A stretch of 64,000 nt of DNA from NCBI GenBank assembly GCA_950295325.1, contig OX485803.1:46889554-46953553 (forward strand). The letters run 5' to 3'. The notes under the pieces were generated by a model. That model was not told the DNA's origin and did no database searches. It saw nothing but the letters and a program-made list of their open reading frames with translations. Origin of the DNA: Polytrichum commune (lineage: Eukaryota > Streptophyta > Polytrichopsida > Polytrichales > Polytrichaceae). This document shows, piece after piece, positions 23,869 through 34,150 of this stretch. The translations under genes and the position numbers were made by a program. Numbering within the stretch: the stretch's first letter is position 1; the number at the start of each line of letters is the position of its first letter.

Positions 23869-24780
23869 CCAAATTTGAATGATTTGACTATGTAAAGGTA
23901 CATTCGAGTTGAAGAGGACTATACTTGAGTGGTTTGAGGATGCATAAACACATTTGAGTTGAAGAAGACTTGATTTGAATGCTTTGAGGGTGCAAAAACA
24001 CATTAGAATTGGATAGGGCATGATTTCCATGGTTTGAGGGAGCAAAAGTACATTAGAGTTGAAGAGGGCCTAATTCAAGTGGTTTGAAGGTGCAAATGCA
24101 TATTTGGGGGATGGAGGGCTCATTTGAATTAAAAAAGATTTGACTTTAATGGGTCAAGGATGCACAATTAAATTTGAGACCAAGAGGGCTTATTTAAGTG
24201 GATTAAAGGTGCAAAGGCATATTTGGGAACAAGTGGATTTTTTTGAGTTCAAAAGTATTTGACTTCAGTAGATCAAGGGTACAAAGGCACATTTGATTGC
24301 AAGAGAGCTTCTTTGAATGGATTGAGAGTACAAGGCACATTTGAGAGCGAGAGGGCTTATTTGAGTCTCAAAGGATGTGTCTTTAGTGGATCGAGGGTGC
24401 AAAGGCATTTTTTAGAGAAAGAAAACTCATTTTAATTCAAAAGCATCCTTAAGTGAATTAAATGTGCACATGCACATTTGACACCAAAATGGTATGTCTT
24501 GAGTGGATTGAAGGCTCAAAGGCATATTTAAGAGAAAATGGGCTTGATTTGACTGGATTGAGGTGCACTAACACATTTGAGAGTAAAAGGGCACATTCAA
24601 AAACAGAACGGTATGGCTTAGGTGGGTTGAAGGTTCAAAGGTACATTTAAGAGCAAAAGGGCATGTTTTGAATGGATTGAGATGGAAGTATACATTTTAG
24701 AACAAAAGGGCCTCATTTGAGTGGATTGATGTGCAAGAGCACATTTGAGTCCAAGAGGGGCTCATTTAGTTTAAGATGGG
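23869..24780 (+). repeat. Degenerate minisatellite, about 60-bp period
   Basis: Repeats of GAGTGGATTGAGGGTGCAAAGGCAC-like text with TTTGAGAGCAAGAGGGCTT-like spacers run through the interior of the old LTR element. The same motif appears before the solo LTR (21,900-22,207), so the array was continuous before that insertion. The periodicity is loose. Confidence 0.6.
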
Positions 24781-26156
24781 TTGATTGAGGCTTGTGAAGT
24801 CATTGAGTGCATATAATCGCGTAGAAATGTTTGATTTGAAAGTAAAAGAAAATTTTTTTACCTTTGAGCATAACATAACATCACTTGAAGGTGAGGGTGT
24901 AAGAGTCCTTGACAAGTACAATGTTTGGATGAGGTGATTGCAATAGAATTATGTGAATGTAATTTGCATGAAATAAACTTTACAAAGGTGCATAGAGCAA
25001 ATACGGCCAATTTTATACAATCATGGAAGAAAGATGATGCACTTGAACATCCACATCGTCATCTTAGACATTTGAGTATCAAAGCACAATAAATGACATA
25101 AATCTTGGTAAAATTCTTTATCCCATATCTTCATCGATTTGTGAAACATACATTAACGGTAAATTAAATGCTTGAGCAACATTACCGGTAAATATGAGTC
25201 GCGGGCTTCTCGAAGGCTACAACGGCATTTAACTGCCACTTGAACCCATCGAAAATTCCTCCAGCAACGGTTTTCTAGTCGAATTTAAAATATGGACTTG
25301 TCTTTGCGCAAACACCCGTGTGCATTTCGGCACTTCGCTGGCGGCCCAGTGCATTTTGGCACTCTTCCGGTGAATTTTGGCACTCTCAGAGTATCCTTTA
25401 CTAGAACAAAATCCCGATAAAAACCCAACCACACAATAACAATTGAAAGAATCAAGGCTACAAATTTTCTACACTTGAAGGGTGAAGCAGTGACTTACAG
25501 CTGCATACGAACAATTTTATATCCATCACACTACATCTTACTGAGAGAGATATACAGACATGCATACTACCTGCATGTGCAAAGCATAGATTCTAAACAA
25601 CTCGAGTTGTTTGAAGAAGGTTGAGGACCACAATGTTGGGTTCCCTAAATCTCCCTGAATTACTCCAAAGCCAGCAAAGAATTGAATGCAGGTGACGGAC
25701 GGACGGACTTGATTTATATTATCTTCGCTACGAGCAGAGGGAGCGATGAAGGAAGACTGAGATTCGTGGACGCCACCACCTGGCTCCAGATTTGCAACGA
25801 AACTCCGTGCCTGGGGATGCATTGCGTGCTTGATCACAGGCACTCATCTCATGACTCCCCGCCATGCGCTTCCTTAGGATTGCAACCGTGAGACTTGCAT
25901 GCGGAGATTGGGAAGCCATTTGAAGTTGGGCTTTCAGTGCCGTTAGGGGCCTTCGGGAGACTTGGGAGTGGGGGTTCTCCCATCACCTTTACACGAAGTT
26001 TTAGCAGTAGAGTTAAGAAGGTTTTGGAGTCGTTAAGGTAAGATAGATCTGGGTATTAAGCCCGCACCTAACATCTACCACCAAACCAAGTGGTGGACCC
26101 TAATAACCGAGTTCCGGGTATTAAGTTGGGTTTTAACGTAAATACCTAGTTTTTGC
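24781..26156. other. Remaining interior of the old LTR element
   Basis: Minus-strand frames at 25,229-25,432, 25,538-25,843 and 25,728-25,919 lack recognised domains. The last has a Ser/Ala/Arg-rich start that could pass for a transit peptide, but there is no downstream exon to support a gene. Confidence 0.35.
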
Positions 26157-26460
26157 TAAAGTCAGGTGGGGAAGGGGCTTTAGATTGTGTTGAGCATTAG
26201 GTTGCTCGTAGTCATAGGATTTTGATTGTTAGAGGTATATGAATTTTGTATAGGTTTGAATAAAATCATATGACTTGTGGGAAGTGAGAGTTGAGATATC
26301 CCATATGCATTTTATGAACCAAGGAAGAAAAGTGAAATAAAGAGCAAGAAGAAGAATGGAGGTGATCATTTCAACCCAAACATTGTTCATATATCTTTGT
26401 GTATGTGTAATTGCTTGTGCAGTCTGATCTCTAGTTCTATTGTGCTTCAATAAATTCTAT

Positions 26461-26880
26461 AGACAAGTTAGCAAACAACAAACAAGGGCATTTAGGAAAG
26501 ATGAACTCGACACAATGGCTAATTTGGAAGTAACCACTGCCATTTTGCATAAAGACATCTATAACATTAACAAGCGGGAAAAAACTAACAAGCTTAAGAA
26601 TGCATTAGATGAGATTGTTAACTATAACACTAGGGGGGCGGCCATTTGCTTCAGAGTGAAGTGGCAAACAAATAGGGGACAAATGCACTGCAAAATTCTT
26701 CAAATTAGTTCTACATCAGAACTCCACAACCGTGATCTCATAACTTAGAGAGAGTTATGGCAGAAGAAAGATAATCTAGATAATATATGCCACGATTTTT
26801 TATTAAGAATATTTATTAAAAAAGACAACTCATTAAAAACTTTTAACGAGTTTTTGAAGGATTCCCAATGTTAATTACCG
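26461..26880 (+). pseudogene. LINE linker fragment, continuation of the 21.1-kb LINE
   Basis: The open frame around 26,440-26,748 reads RQVSKQQTRAFRKDELDTMA then LHKDIYNINKREKTNKLKN and TRGAAICFRVKWQ, which is the region between endonuclease and reverse transcriptase in plant LINEs. Further LINE-like text (SLKTFNEFL, after a stop) runs to about 26,870. It picks up where the 21.1-kb fragment stops, in the same strand and order. Confidence 0.65.
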
Positions 26881-27769
26881 TTAGCCATGAATTATTCTTT
26901 AACAAAATAAATTACATGAAAGGACTTAGGCACCACAATTACATTAATGGCCAAAGGAAAAAACGCATGGACATGATCACATTTCCATTGATTTTGTTCA
27001 AGAAATTTGTCATGCATTATCATATGACTTCTACAAGATGATCATTGAAGGCATCTAAGGCCACTACCATATGGGCGGCAGGCAGGCCGTACTCCTACCC
27101 GCCATTGGCCGAGCTCACCTGCCACCTACCACACTGGTGGCAGGCAGCAAAGCGGCAATCCAACGTGGCAACGGGGAGCGGCAGTGGCAAACTACCAGGG
27201 GAAACCCTCTGGTAGTGCGAGCCTGCCGGGCCACATCAGCACGGGGTCCACCATTTCGGCATTCCACCATTAGCTGTCGAAGATGCTGCTGCTCCGACCT
27301 CGCGACCTGCGCGGCACTCTTCCTCGGCACTCCTCCCATCCGCGGCACTCCCCCGGCACTCCTCCCATCCGCGGCACTCCCCCGGCACACCTTCCCTCCG
27401 CTGCACTCCTCCTCTCCTCCACCCTCTTCTGCAAACATCCAGCCTCCTGCGGTGATTTGGACACCGAATTCGCCAGCCTGCTGTGCGCGCATTGAGGTTG
27501 CTTGGCCCAAAATCGGCGAAATCACAACGCCTGCAAGGCCTCCCTGGCCGCACACACTCCTCCCTCGGAACAGAAGCCACACCACTTGCGTTTGGCGTGA
27601 ACACTCTCCAGCATCTGTGACAATTTGTTGGTTTTTTTTTTTGAGGTTTTTGTTTGCATATATATATATTTTTAATTTTTTTTTGGTGTTCTTTTCCATC
27701 CCTCCACCGTCCATCCACCTGTTTGTGGTTTTCCCTTTTGGTGTTTTTGGTTTTTTCCCGGTGCCCACG

Positions 27770-29394
27770 ATGGACTCCCAGGGGACAATGCCCAATGTCA
27801 CAGGATCCATGCAGAATGGCGCGACAGGTTCCACACCACCGCCAATTCCTGCCGAATTCCGTTCACAGCTCCCCGTCATGCCTCCGCCTCCATTTTTCCA
27901 AGGATTCGGAGGTCCACAAAATCAAATGCCCTTCATGTTTCCGCATTCGTTCATGCCGCATGTGCATGGCTTGGGTTTCCCGCCGGCAGTCCAAGGCAGT
28001 CCTCCCACGACCATTGACCTCACGGAGGGGTCGCAGAAACGTGGCCCTCAAGATTGCTTGACCGACCAACCCAAACCGGCCAAGAAACGGAGAGGTCCGA
28101 AGAAAAAAATCGATGTCGTCGAATTGGATGATGCGAAAGAGGAGGTCGAGACATTGAAGAATGTAGGCCCATGGAAGGACCACTGGGTCATACAGCTCAT
28201 CACCATTCGAGGTGAAATGCAAAAGACGTTCGGTGCCCTGCCAAAGCAAGGTATTTTCTCCCTCAAAAACTTTTTTTTGGTTTTGTGTACACATAATAAT
28301 GCTCTCATTCTTTTTTTTCGCCAATTGCCCTGTGCCACATCCCCGGGGGATTGCAAATTGTCGTGCCAGCAAATGCTCCGGGGTTTTTTTTTTCCAGACG
28401 ATGGGATTTTGCTGTCCAATTCCGAATTTTCCTCCTGCCAGTAGCCTCGGGTATTCAGAAAATGGGATTATGCTGTCTGCAGCCTCACTTGTGAGCGGCA
28501 CAGAGGCCTCACAGTCTGCTGCTTATGTTCCACATTGCAGGGCAACAACGTTTAGGCTGTTGGAAATTTTTATAGAGTTCTGGCTGCAGACTGCCGAGAT
28601 TAGGCAGTCTGCTCTCGACTGCTGCTTCTCCATCATTGACTGTTTTTTTGCTCTGGTACACAGTGTGCTCTGGAATTCTGTCTGCACAGCAGACTGTGAA
28701 CCAGTTCCTGTTTTCTTTTTTTCTTTTTTTCTTTTTTTCTGAATTTTTTTGGGAAGGGGTGAGGGTTGGGTTTAGGATTATGATGGTTTACTTCTATCAT
28801 TCTAATGTCAGGTACTGTTCGGGTGTACGGGGATGCTTTGCATTCATTTCATACATGTTTGTGTATGTTTCGTACATACGGACAATCTGATGGCAATGGG
28901 CCAAAGCCATATGAGCATTGGGTTTGTGTGGGCGTGCAGGTGTGGACAATTGGTCACGATTGCACACCAAGCTCGTTTCCATGTGTCCTGACTTCACGAA
29001 GGATAGCGAAGCTTGCCGCATGAAGTGGGCTGCAATCTACAATGATTATAAGGAGGATAAGGCGATGAATGCGAAGTCGGGGTCACAACGATCGGAGAAG
29101 TGTCGTTGGTACTAGCTTGTCGATGAGTTTATGTATGACAGGGCCAACGTGGTGTTGCATGCGCATGCAAGCGCCGTGAATCCGGATGGGCCTAAGGGCG
29201 GTGAGACATCCGACCCAAACACATCGGAGATTCGTAGTGGGGAAAGCACATCCAAGTCCCCCGAGCCAAAGCGTAAGGAAGAAATTTTTTTAGAGCGTTG
29301 TATTGGTGAGATAAAAGATAGCAGCATAAGCCTAATGCAAGGAATGAAGTCAAGCGACGATATGAAAATGACATTACTTTTGAGCATGCAGTAA
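27770..29394 (+). pseudogene. Harbinger ORF1, Myb/trihelix-like accessory protein, one nonsense codon
   Basis: Two exons. Exon 1, 27770-28250, starts MDSQGTMPNVTGSM, is Pro-rich, has a basic nuclear-signal-like PAKKRRGPKKKID segment, and ends in the first trihelix helix (GPWKDHWVIQLITIRGEM). The donor is CAAG|GTATTT. Exon 2, from 28940 after GCGTGCAG, completes a Gly codon in phase and continues VDNWSRLHTKL, then ACRMKWAAIYNDYKEDK and CRWY. The next codon, 29113-29115, is TAG where the family has a residue before LVDEFMYD; the frame is then open to 29394. ORF1 proteins of this family bind DNA and escort the transposase into the nucleus. Upstream open frame to 27071 is probably leader. Function is lost unless the stop is read through. 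Confidence 0.7.
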
Positions 29395-29433
29395 ACAATG
29401 CAAAAGCTCGTAGAAAAACTCTAGGTAGTTGCT

Positions 29434-30557
29434 TTAACAGTCATCATGTTCCGGAAAAGTTTCTGCAATACAAGCCTTTGTTTTGTCCATCCAGAGACTA
29501 TGTGCTATTCCATTCCTTCTAGCAGAAAGCTCTTTCGGTGTTTTTCCTCCTGTTCCCATTGCAATTTGGAACTCTTTGGCACAATCTTGCTTCATGTATT
29601 CCAGGGTCTCTTTGTAATTGTCGTCGATCCCAGCAAGGCTGGCCAATGCGTGGTTAGCAACGGCCAGTCTCTCTTCTGTGGATGCCCCTACCTGAGTTCC
29701 GGCGGATAGGCTGCTCTGCACTTCGTCAGTTGCCTCTTGCAACCACTCGGTTTTCCAGAAACTATCCCCAAATATAATGCAAATGTTATGTAATACCAAG
29801 CATGTGCTGACAAGCTCAGGGACATTCTTCAAATAAACGTCGACTCTCTTTAACAATATGCGCCACCTGCCCTTAAGCATCCCAAAAGCTCTCTCGATGC
29901 ACATTCGTGTCGAGCTTTGTACAAAATTCCAATGATATTCTTCTCTTGTCAACCCGTCCTTGTGCCCTCTGTAAGGAGAAAGCATCCAGGGGTGACAGGG
30001 ATAGGCGGCATCGCCGACAAGAGCGTAGGGGGAGAGTCTTCCATCCTCACAGAACCGTCCAATGTCGGTTCTTGCCCACAAGTTTGCATCGTGCATAGAG
30101 CCAGCCCATCCGATGTCGAAATCCCAAAAGAGACATTTACTGGAAACCACACCCTGCAAGAGAATGGAGTGGAATCCCTTACGATTGTAGTAATCTGGAG
30201 CGTGTAGCCGCGGAACCACAATGGGAACGTGGGAGCCATTCACAGCCCCGATCACGTAAGGTATGTTGTGAATGTCGTGGAATTCCTCCGCAAACTTTTC
30301 CATTACGCTAGGTGAAGGCCATCTTAGGAATTTCCTTAGCAAAATTGATTTGACTGCAGCATTGAATTGAGAGACCGCAAGCTGACTTGTAGAAAGACCA
30401 ATTTTATACAAGTCTGCGATACTCTGCATTGAATTGCCTGTAGCTAGCCTGGATATGGAAACGGCAACCTTCACCTGAACTGGAACTGCAAGCCGCATGT
30501 TTGTATCATGCCTCTGCAAGCACGGCGCAAGAGTACTGCACAAGTATTCGAATGTTG
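29434..30557 (-). pseudogene. Harbinger transposase, C-terminal catalytic part (DDE_Tnp_4)
   Basis: An open frame of 369 codons from Met 30543, and open further upstream to the LTR junction (TTFEYLC at 30557). Family landmarks in order: MRLAVPVQVKVAVSISRLAT, the first catalytic block GAVNGSHVPI (residues 99-108), the second block VGDAAYPCHPW (Asp178) and the third RMCIERAFGMLKGRWR (Glu217). The enzyme excises and inserts the element at TTA/TAA. The first block should read GA(I/V)DG; here the Asp is Asn102 (codon at 30238-30240), which should abolish metal binding. The frame is otherwise intact. The N-terminal part lies at 32338-32682, beyond the solo LTR. Confidence 0.85.
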
Positions 30558-32337
30558 TGTGAGCCCAAAATGGTGCCCATATATGGTGATTAACTCTTCA
30601 AAACCAATTTTAGTTTGACTTTGATGTGTTATGATTATTCACAAAACATAAAAAGAGTGAAGAGTGGCGTGGATTTAACTTTAGGCATTAGGTGGTGTTG
30701 TGTGATTATTTCAAGGTTTGATTTCAATAAGAGGTATGCCTTGATAATGTGAGTAGGAGGGTAAGGTGAAGCAAGGTGAGCTCCGCGGGTTAAATGCCCA
30801 CTTTTGGATCCATCTTGTTAGTTTAGGAAGAAGGAAGCTTGGTGGATGGGGATTAGTCCCTACTTTGAAGGAGGAGGTTAAGGGATTGTGATTGGAGGTG
30901 CTAATCCTCTCACCCTATCCTCTCCCTCTCTCCCTCTCTCCCTCTTTGCTACTTAAGGTGTTTTTTCTCTCATTTACCTCTCTCTCCATCAAGCGCTCTC
31001 AAGGGAGCAAGTTCTTAAGAGCTTGAGCCACGTGTGTGGGTTGATTAGTTTTTAGTGTAGTTAGTAAGTTAGTCTCTCTCTCAACACCTCTCAAGGGGAG
31101 TGAGTTCTTAGAGTTCATCATTACATGTGGGGATTAGGTAGGGTTAGTGAAATTAGAGTGTTAAGGATTAGTTTTAACTACTAAGTAATAGGCTTCATTA
31201 TTAGGATTAGCGGGTGTAGTTAGTTAATTAGAGGTTTAGATAGGGTGGACCAAAGCCCACGAAGAAGGAATCAAGCTAAAAGCTTGATTAGTGGCTGGGG
31301 AAGACTATTTAGGTGGCAACTTAATAACTGTGTAAGCGCTGGTTAGCCAGCAGACTGCTGGGCCGAGAAGGCTGAGTTAAGGACCGAGCTGGACTAAGCG
31401 CTGGTTAGCCAGCAAACTGTTGGGCCGAGAGGGCTGAGCTAAGGACCGAGTTGGACTAAGCGCTGGTTAGCCAGCGGACTGTTGGGCCGAGAAGGCTGAG
31501 TTAAGGACCGAGTTGGACTAAGCGCTGGTTAGCCAGCAGACTGCTGGGCCGCGAGGGCTGAGCTAAGGACCGAGCTGGACTAAGCGCTGGTTAGCCAGCA
31601 GACTGCTGCAGCCGAGAGGGCTGAGCTAAGGACCGAGCTGGACTAAACGCTGGTTAGCCAGCAGACTGCTGCATCCGAGAGGGCTGAGCTAAGGATTGGG
31701 TTAAGGACTGGGCCGAGAGGGCTGAGCTAAAGACCAAGGCTGGGGTGTATGCGACGAATACATTTGGGAGCTGGTTAGTTAGCTAAGGCTTAGCCTAAAT
31801 TGAATGGTGAAACCAACCTAATCATAGGCCATGTTATGCCATTTTAGACTAGATTAGTTAGTATGCAAGTGTGGACTTATTAGGCTAGTTAGAATCAAGT
31901 GTGGCCTTAAGGGCAATTGTGTTGGAGTGTGTTAAACCATTGAGGAAAGTGTTTTTAAACACTTGAACCTCGTGGCCAAAATAAATCACTTGCATTATTA
32001 ATGGAGAAAGTGGAGGACATCCACATTGGCGAGACAAAGGAGGTCAGGCCGACGGAGAAAGCGGAAGACTCTAGCAATGGTCGAATAACGAAGAGAATAA
32101 TCAAAGGCCAAAGGGGAATATCCTTGAGAGCTTGTGTTGCCAAGGCCGCCGGTTGGACCCTTGAAAAGGCCAATGCGGCCCAAAGCCAAGAGGCTACCAC
32201 TAATAAACAAAGTGATTCAAAATGACATGAACGCCTTGGGATGCAAAGAGATCATTCTTTTGATACAAACAATACATGTGATTCTCAACACCATCACCCG
32301 GACTAAGACGCTTAAGGGGGGTGGTTTTGGCCTCACA
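30558..32337 (+). mobile_element. Solo LTR, 1780 bp, TGTTG target duplication, inside the transposase
   Basis: It begins TGTGAGCCCAAAATGGTGCC and ends GGTTTTGGCCTCACA. TGTTG flanks both sides (30553-30557 and 32338-32342). Removing the LTR and one TGTTG joins the transposase reading frame precisely (…MRMDVST then FEYLC…), which independently confirms the boundaries. The start matches the solo LTR at 22213. It contains pyrimidine-rich sequence (30,915-31,085), a six-unit 62-bp array and a small open frame (32001-32225) with no known domain. Confidence 0.85.
31336..31710 (+). repeat. 62-bp tandem array, six units, hairpin-forming
   Basis: Units start at 31336, 31398, 31460, 31522, 31584 and 31647 (the last is shifted by one base after a small insertion). 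Each carries GCTGGTTAGCCAGC (stem GCTGG/CCAGC) and most carry CAGCAGACTGCTG (stem CAGCAG/CTGCTG), then GGCCGAGAAGGCTGAG and AAGGACCGAGCTGGACTAA. The array belongs to the solo LTR. Confidence 0.85.
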
Positions 32338-32682
32338 TGTTGACACATCCATGCGCATACGACCTTTAAATTCCCGAGCGTTGAATGAACCCAAAAGATT
32401 TTGGTCAAAGAATCCAGGCCGGTGCAAGCCTCTTTCATGAGCCCACAAGCGTCTTGGGCGCGCCGCAAGAAGTGTCTTGTATCCTCGCAGTGCTACGGCC
32501 ACGAAACGTAGTTGTTGCCACTGCCACACCAGAATTGGAACCTCATATCTAGGCATACTCTCCATGATGACGAACAAGGAGCACTGAAAAATGAACAAAA
32601 TCAAGAGCTTCCTGCCCTCGGCATCCATAACCCTAACCCTCACACAAAGAGGCTGCAAGCTAATCGAAAATGGGTGACCCAC
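32338..32682 (-). pseudogene. Harbinger transposase, N-terminal part
   Basis: The minus frame contains RPRRLWAHERGLHRPGFFDQ, then NLLGSFNAREFKGRMRMDVS, the conserved N-terminal region of plant PIF transposases that precedes the FEYLC-type helix. It stops at the solo-LTR junction (32342/32338) and continues at 30557. The first Met could be 32682 or a later one; the start is unresolved, and the conserved text begins about 60 codons in. The overlapping plus frame 32512-33006 is a shadow. Confidence 0.75.
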
Positions 32683-33006
32683 AAAATCAGCTTAGCTATG
32701 GAGCAGATGAGAAATAAGCTCTCTGGAGAGCAGCAGCAGTTCAATAGCAGAGAAAAACCAAGCTCTCTGGAGAGCAACAGGTGTTCTGGAGCTCCGAAAA
32801 AAAGGAAGGTCGCTGCAGCTCTGTGTGGGCCTTCACCTGCTGGGCCACCTCGCCGCTCGGCAACTGCCACGCTGCTTCGCCCCTGTTTCCCTCTGCCGTC
32901 CGTGTGGTGGGAGAGCCGCTCTCTTCCTGACGTGGCACCTGCCCCCCTAGGTGAAGTCCTAGCCTGCAAGGACGGCCAGGCTGCCACCCATGTGGTAAGG
33001 GCCTAA

Positions 33007-33379
33007 CTTAAAGCACTTCATGAAGGGATTACAAGGGGACTGATTAGTTTCATTAACAAAGAAGGGGACGCTAAGGATCTAAACCATTAGAGACCAATAA
33101 CCATTTGATTGTAATTATATATATATATATATATGTATATATATAAAACAACATATACATAAAACAAAAATGTGTTGTTGAAACCCTCCAAATGAGGCTC
33201 CAACCTATTCTCAACAATGTCTTTAGCCCAAAGTAGACTGCTTTTCTCCCCCTTTGCTTTATTCTTGATAATATCGTTCTAAATCAAGAATCTTCACACT
33301 AGACCATGTAGTCAAGACAACAAACTATCTTTCTTTGCTCAAATTTTCTATAGCTCTCGTGGCAATTCCTTTTTTGGGC
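33007..33379. other. Non-coding; (TA)n microsatellite
   Basis: TA/TATG repeats at about 33,116-33,146. Nothing else was recognised. Confidence 0.5.
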
Positions 33380-34150
33380 CATGAATATAATCGGTGAAAA
33401 ATATAGCAATTGGGCTAAACTTCTTTTTGGTAAGGCCTTGGCAGCTATTAATCTTAACAGTAGCCCCGGGGACGACTTCCCTATTGAAAGGGCATCCAAC
33501 AAGGGCGCCTTCTTGCACCCTACCTTTTTCTTTTCTTTTTATTGTTGGGGAGGTCTTGACCCACCTCGTAAAAAAAGTAGTGACGGAGGGTAGGCTTAAG
33601 GGGATAGTCCTTTCATGGGGTAAGAAACAACAATGCATCTCTCCGTACACCAACGACTCCTTGTTCATGGTTAGAAAGGATATGAAATACGTAGATGAGC
33701 TTGTTAAGCTCCTCAAAATCTTTAGCAAAGCCTTGGGAGTAGACATGAATTGGGAAAAGTGTTGTGTCTACTCATTTGGCAAGTTCACATACCAACCAGT
33801 TTGGTTTACAAGGTACAAATTAAATGGTCGGAAGAAGGGCAGCTCTCCAAGCTCTTGGGCACCCCATTCGGTCTTAATCTAAACACACCCGATGTGGACC
33901 AATTTCTTTACACTAAAATCGCTAAGAAACTAGACTATTAAACAATGAATCTTTCCCTTCTGAATAGAGTTATCATTTGCAATCATGTGCTCCGATCCTC
34001 TCTACACTATGGTTCTTCATCATGGTGTGGGGAGGATCCAACAAAATTCTAAGAAGAATCCATGGCACAATTCAGAGATACCTATGGTCCGGTAAGGACC
34101 GACTTACTAGGACCCGAGCAAGCTAGAAGGCGTATTGCATGAGGGGGTGA
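33380..34150 (+). pseudogene. LINE reverse-transcriptase fragment
   Basis: Across shifting frames the text follows a plant LINE RT: NLNSSPGDDFPIERASNKGA, FIVGEVLTHLVKKVVTEGRL, then the active-site region PYTNDSLFMV, where the family has (F/Y)ADD. This is followed by LLKIFSKALGVDMNWEKC, LGTPFGLNLN and NLSLLNRVIICNHVLRSSL. Both catalytic Asp positions are altered or doubtful (YTND) and at least two frameshifts are present, so it is dead. It is truncated at both ends and probably from the same LINE family as the 21-27 and 38-40 kb copies. Confidence 0.75.

Larger units (their letters stand above)
21523..26455. mobile_element. Old LTR element (about 300-bp LTRs), non-coding interior, nested in a LINE
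   Basis: Diverged direct repeats at 21523-about 21820 and about 26157-26455 share an ordered set of blocks: GCATTCGGTGGCTC/GCATTAGGTTGCTC, GAGGTATACGAA/GAGGTATATGAA, GGAGGTGATCA, and CTTTGTGTATGTGTA. They are both close to 300 bp. TCTAT precedes the left copy (21518-21522) and follows the right copy (26456-26460), a 5-bp target duplication, and LINE coding resumes exactly there. The interior has no gag or pol; it is mostly degenerate minisatellite plus a solo LTR. This is a large non-autonomous (LARD-like) element. The right terminus lacks a clear CA, so the boundaries carry some doubt. Confidence 0.5.
27059..33003. mobile_element. Complete PIF/Harbinger transposon, split by a solo LTR
   Basis: The left end GGCCACTACCATATGGGCGG... 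is mirrored by the right end, which reads inward on the minus strand GGCCCTTACCACATGGGTGG.... The TIRs are about 37 bp and imperfect. TAA flanks both sides (27056-27058 and 33004-33006), matching the PIF/Harbinger TTA/TAA target. Inside, ORF1 (plus) and the transposase (minus) converge, the standard plant PIF arrangement. Without the solo LTR and its duplicated target the element would be about 4.16 kb. ORF1 has a stop and the transposase has lost a catalytic Asp, so this copy cannot act alone. Confidence 0.8.

Noticed and set aside
27071-27769. Open frame continuous with ORF1 upstream of ATG 27770, plus long opposing frames (27115-27879, 27863-28501)
   Set aside because: The upstream part is low-complexity Pro/His/Ser text from GC-rich leader DNA starting near the TIR. 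The minus frames are shadows; conserved ORF1 text begins at 27770.
31336-31710. CRISPR-like array
   Set aside because: Repeats are contiguous without unique spacers and lie in a plant LTR.
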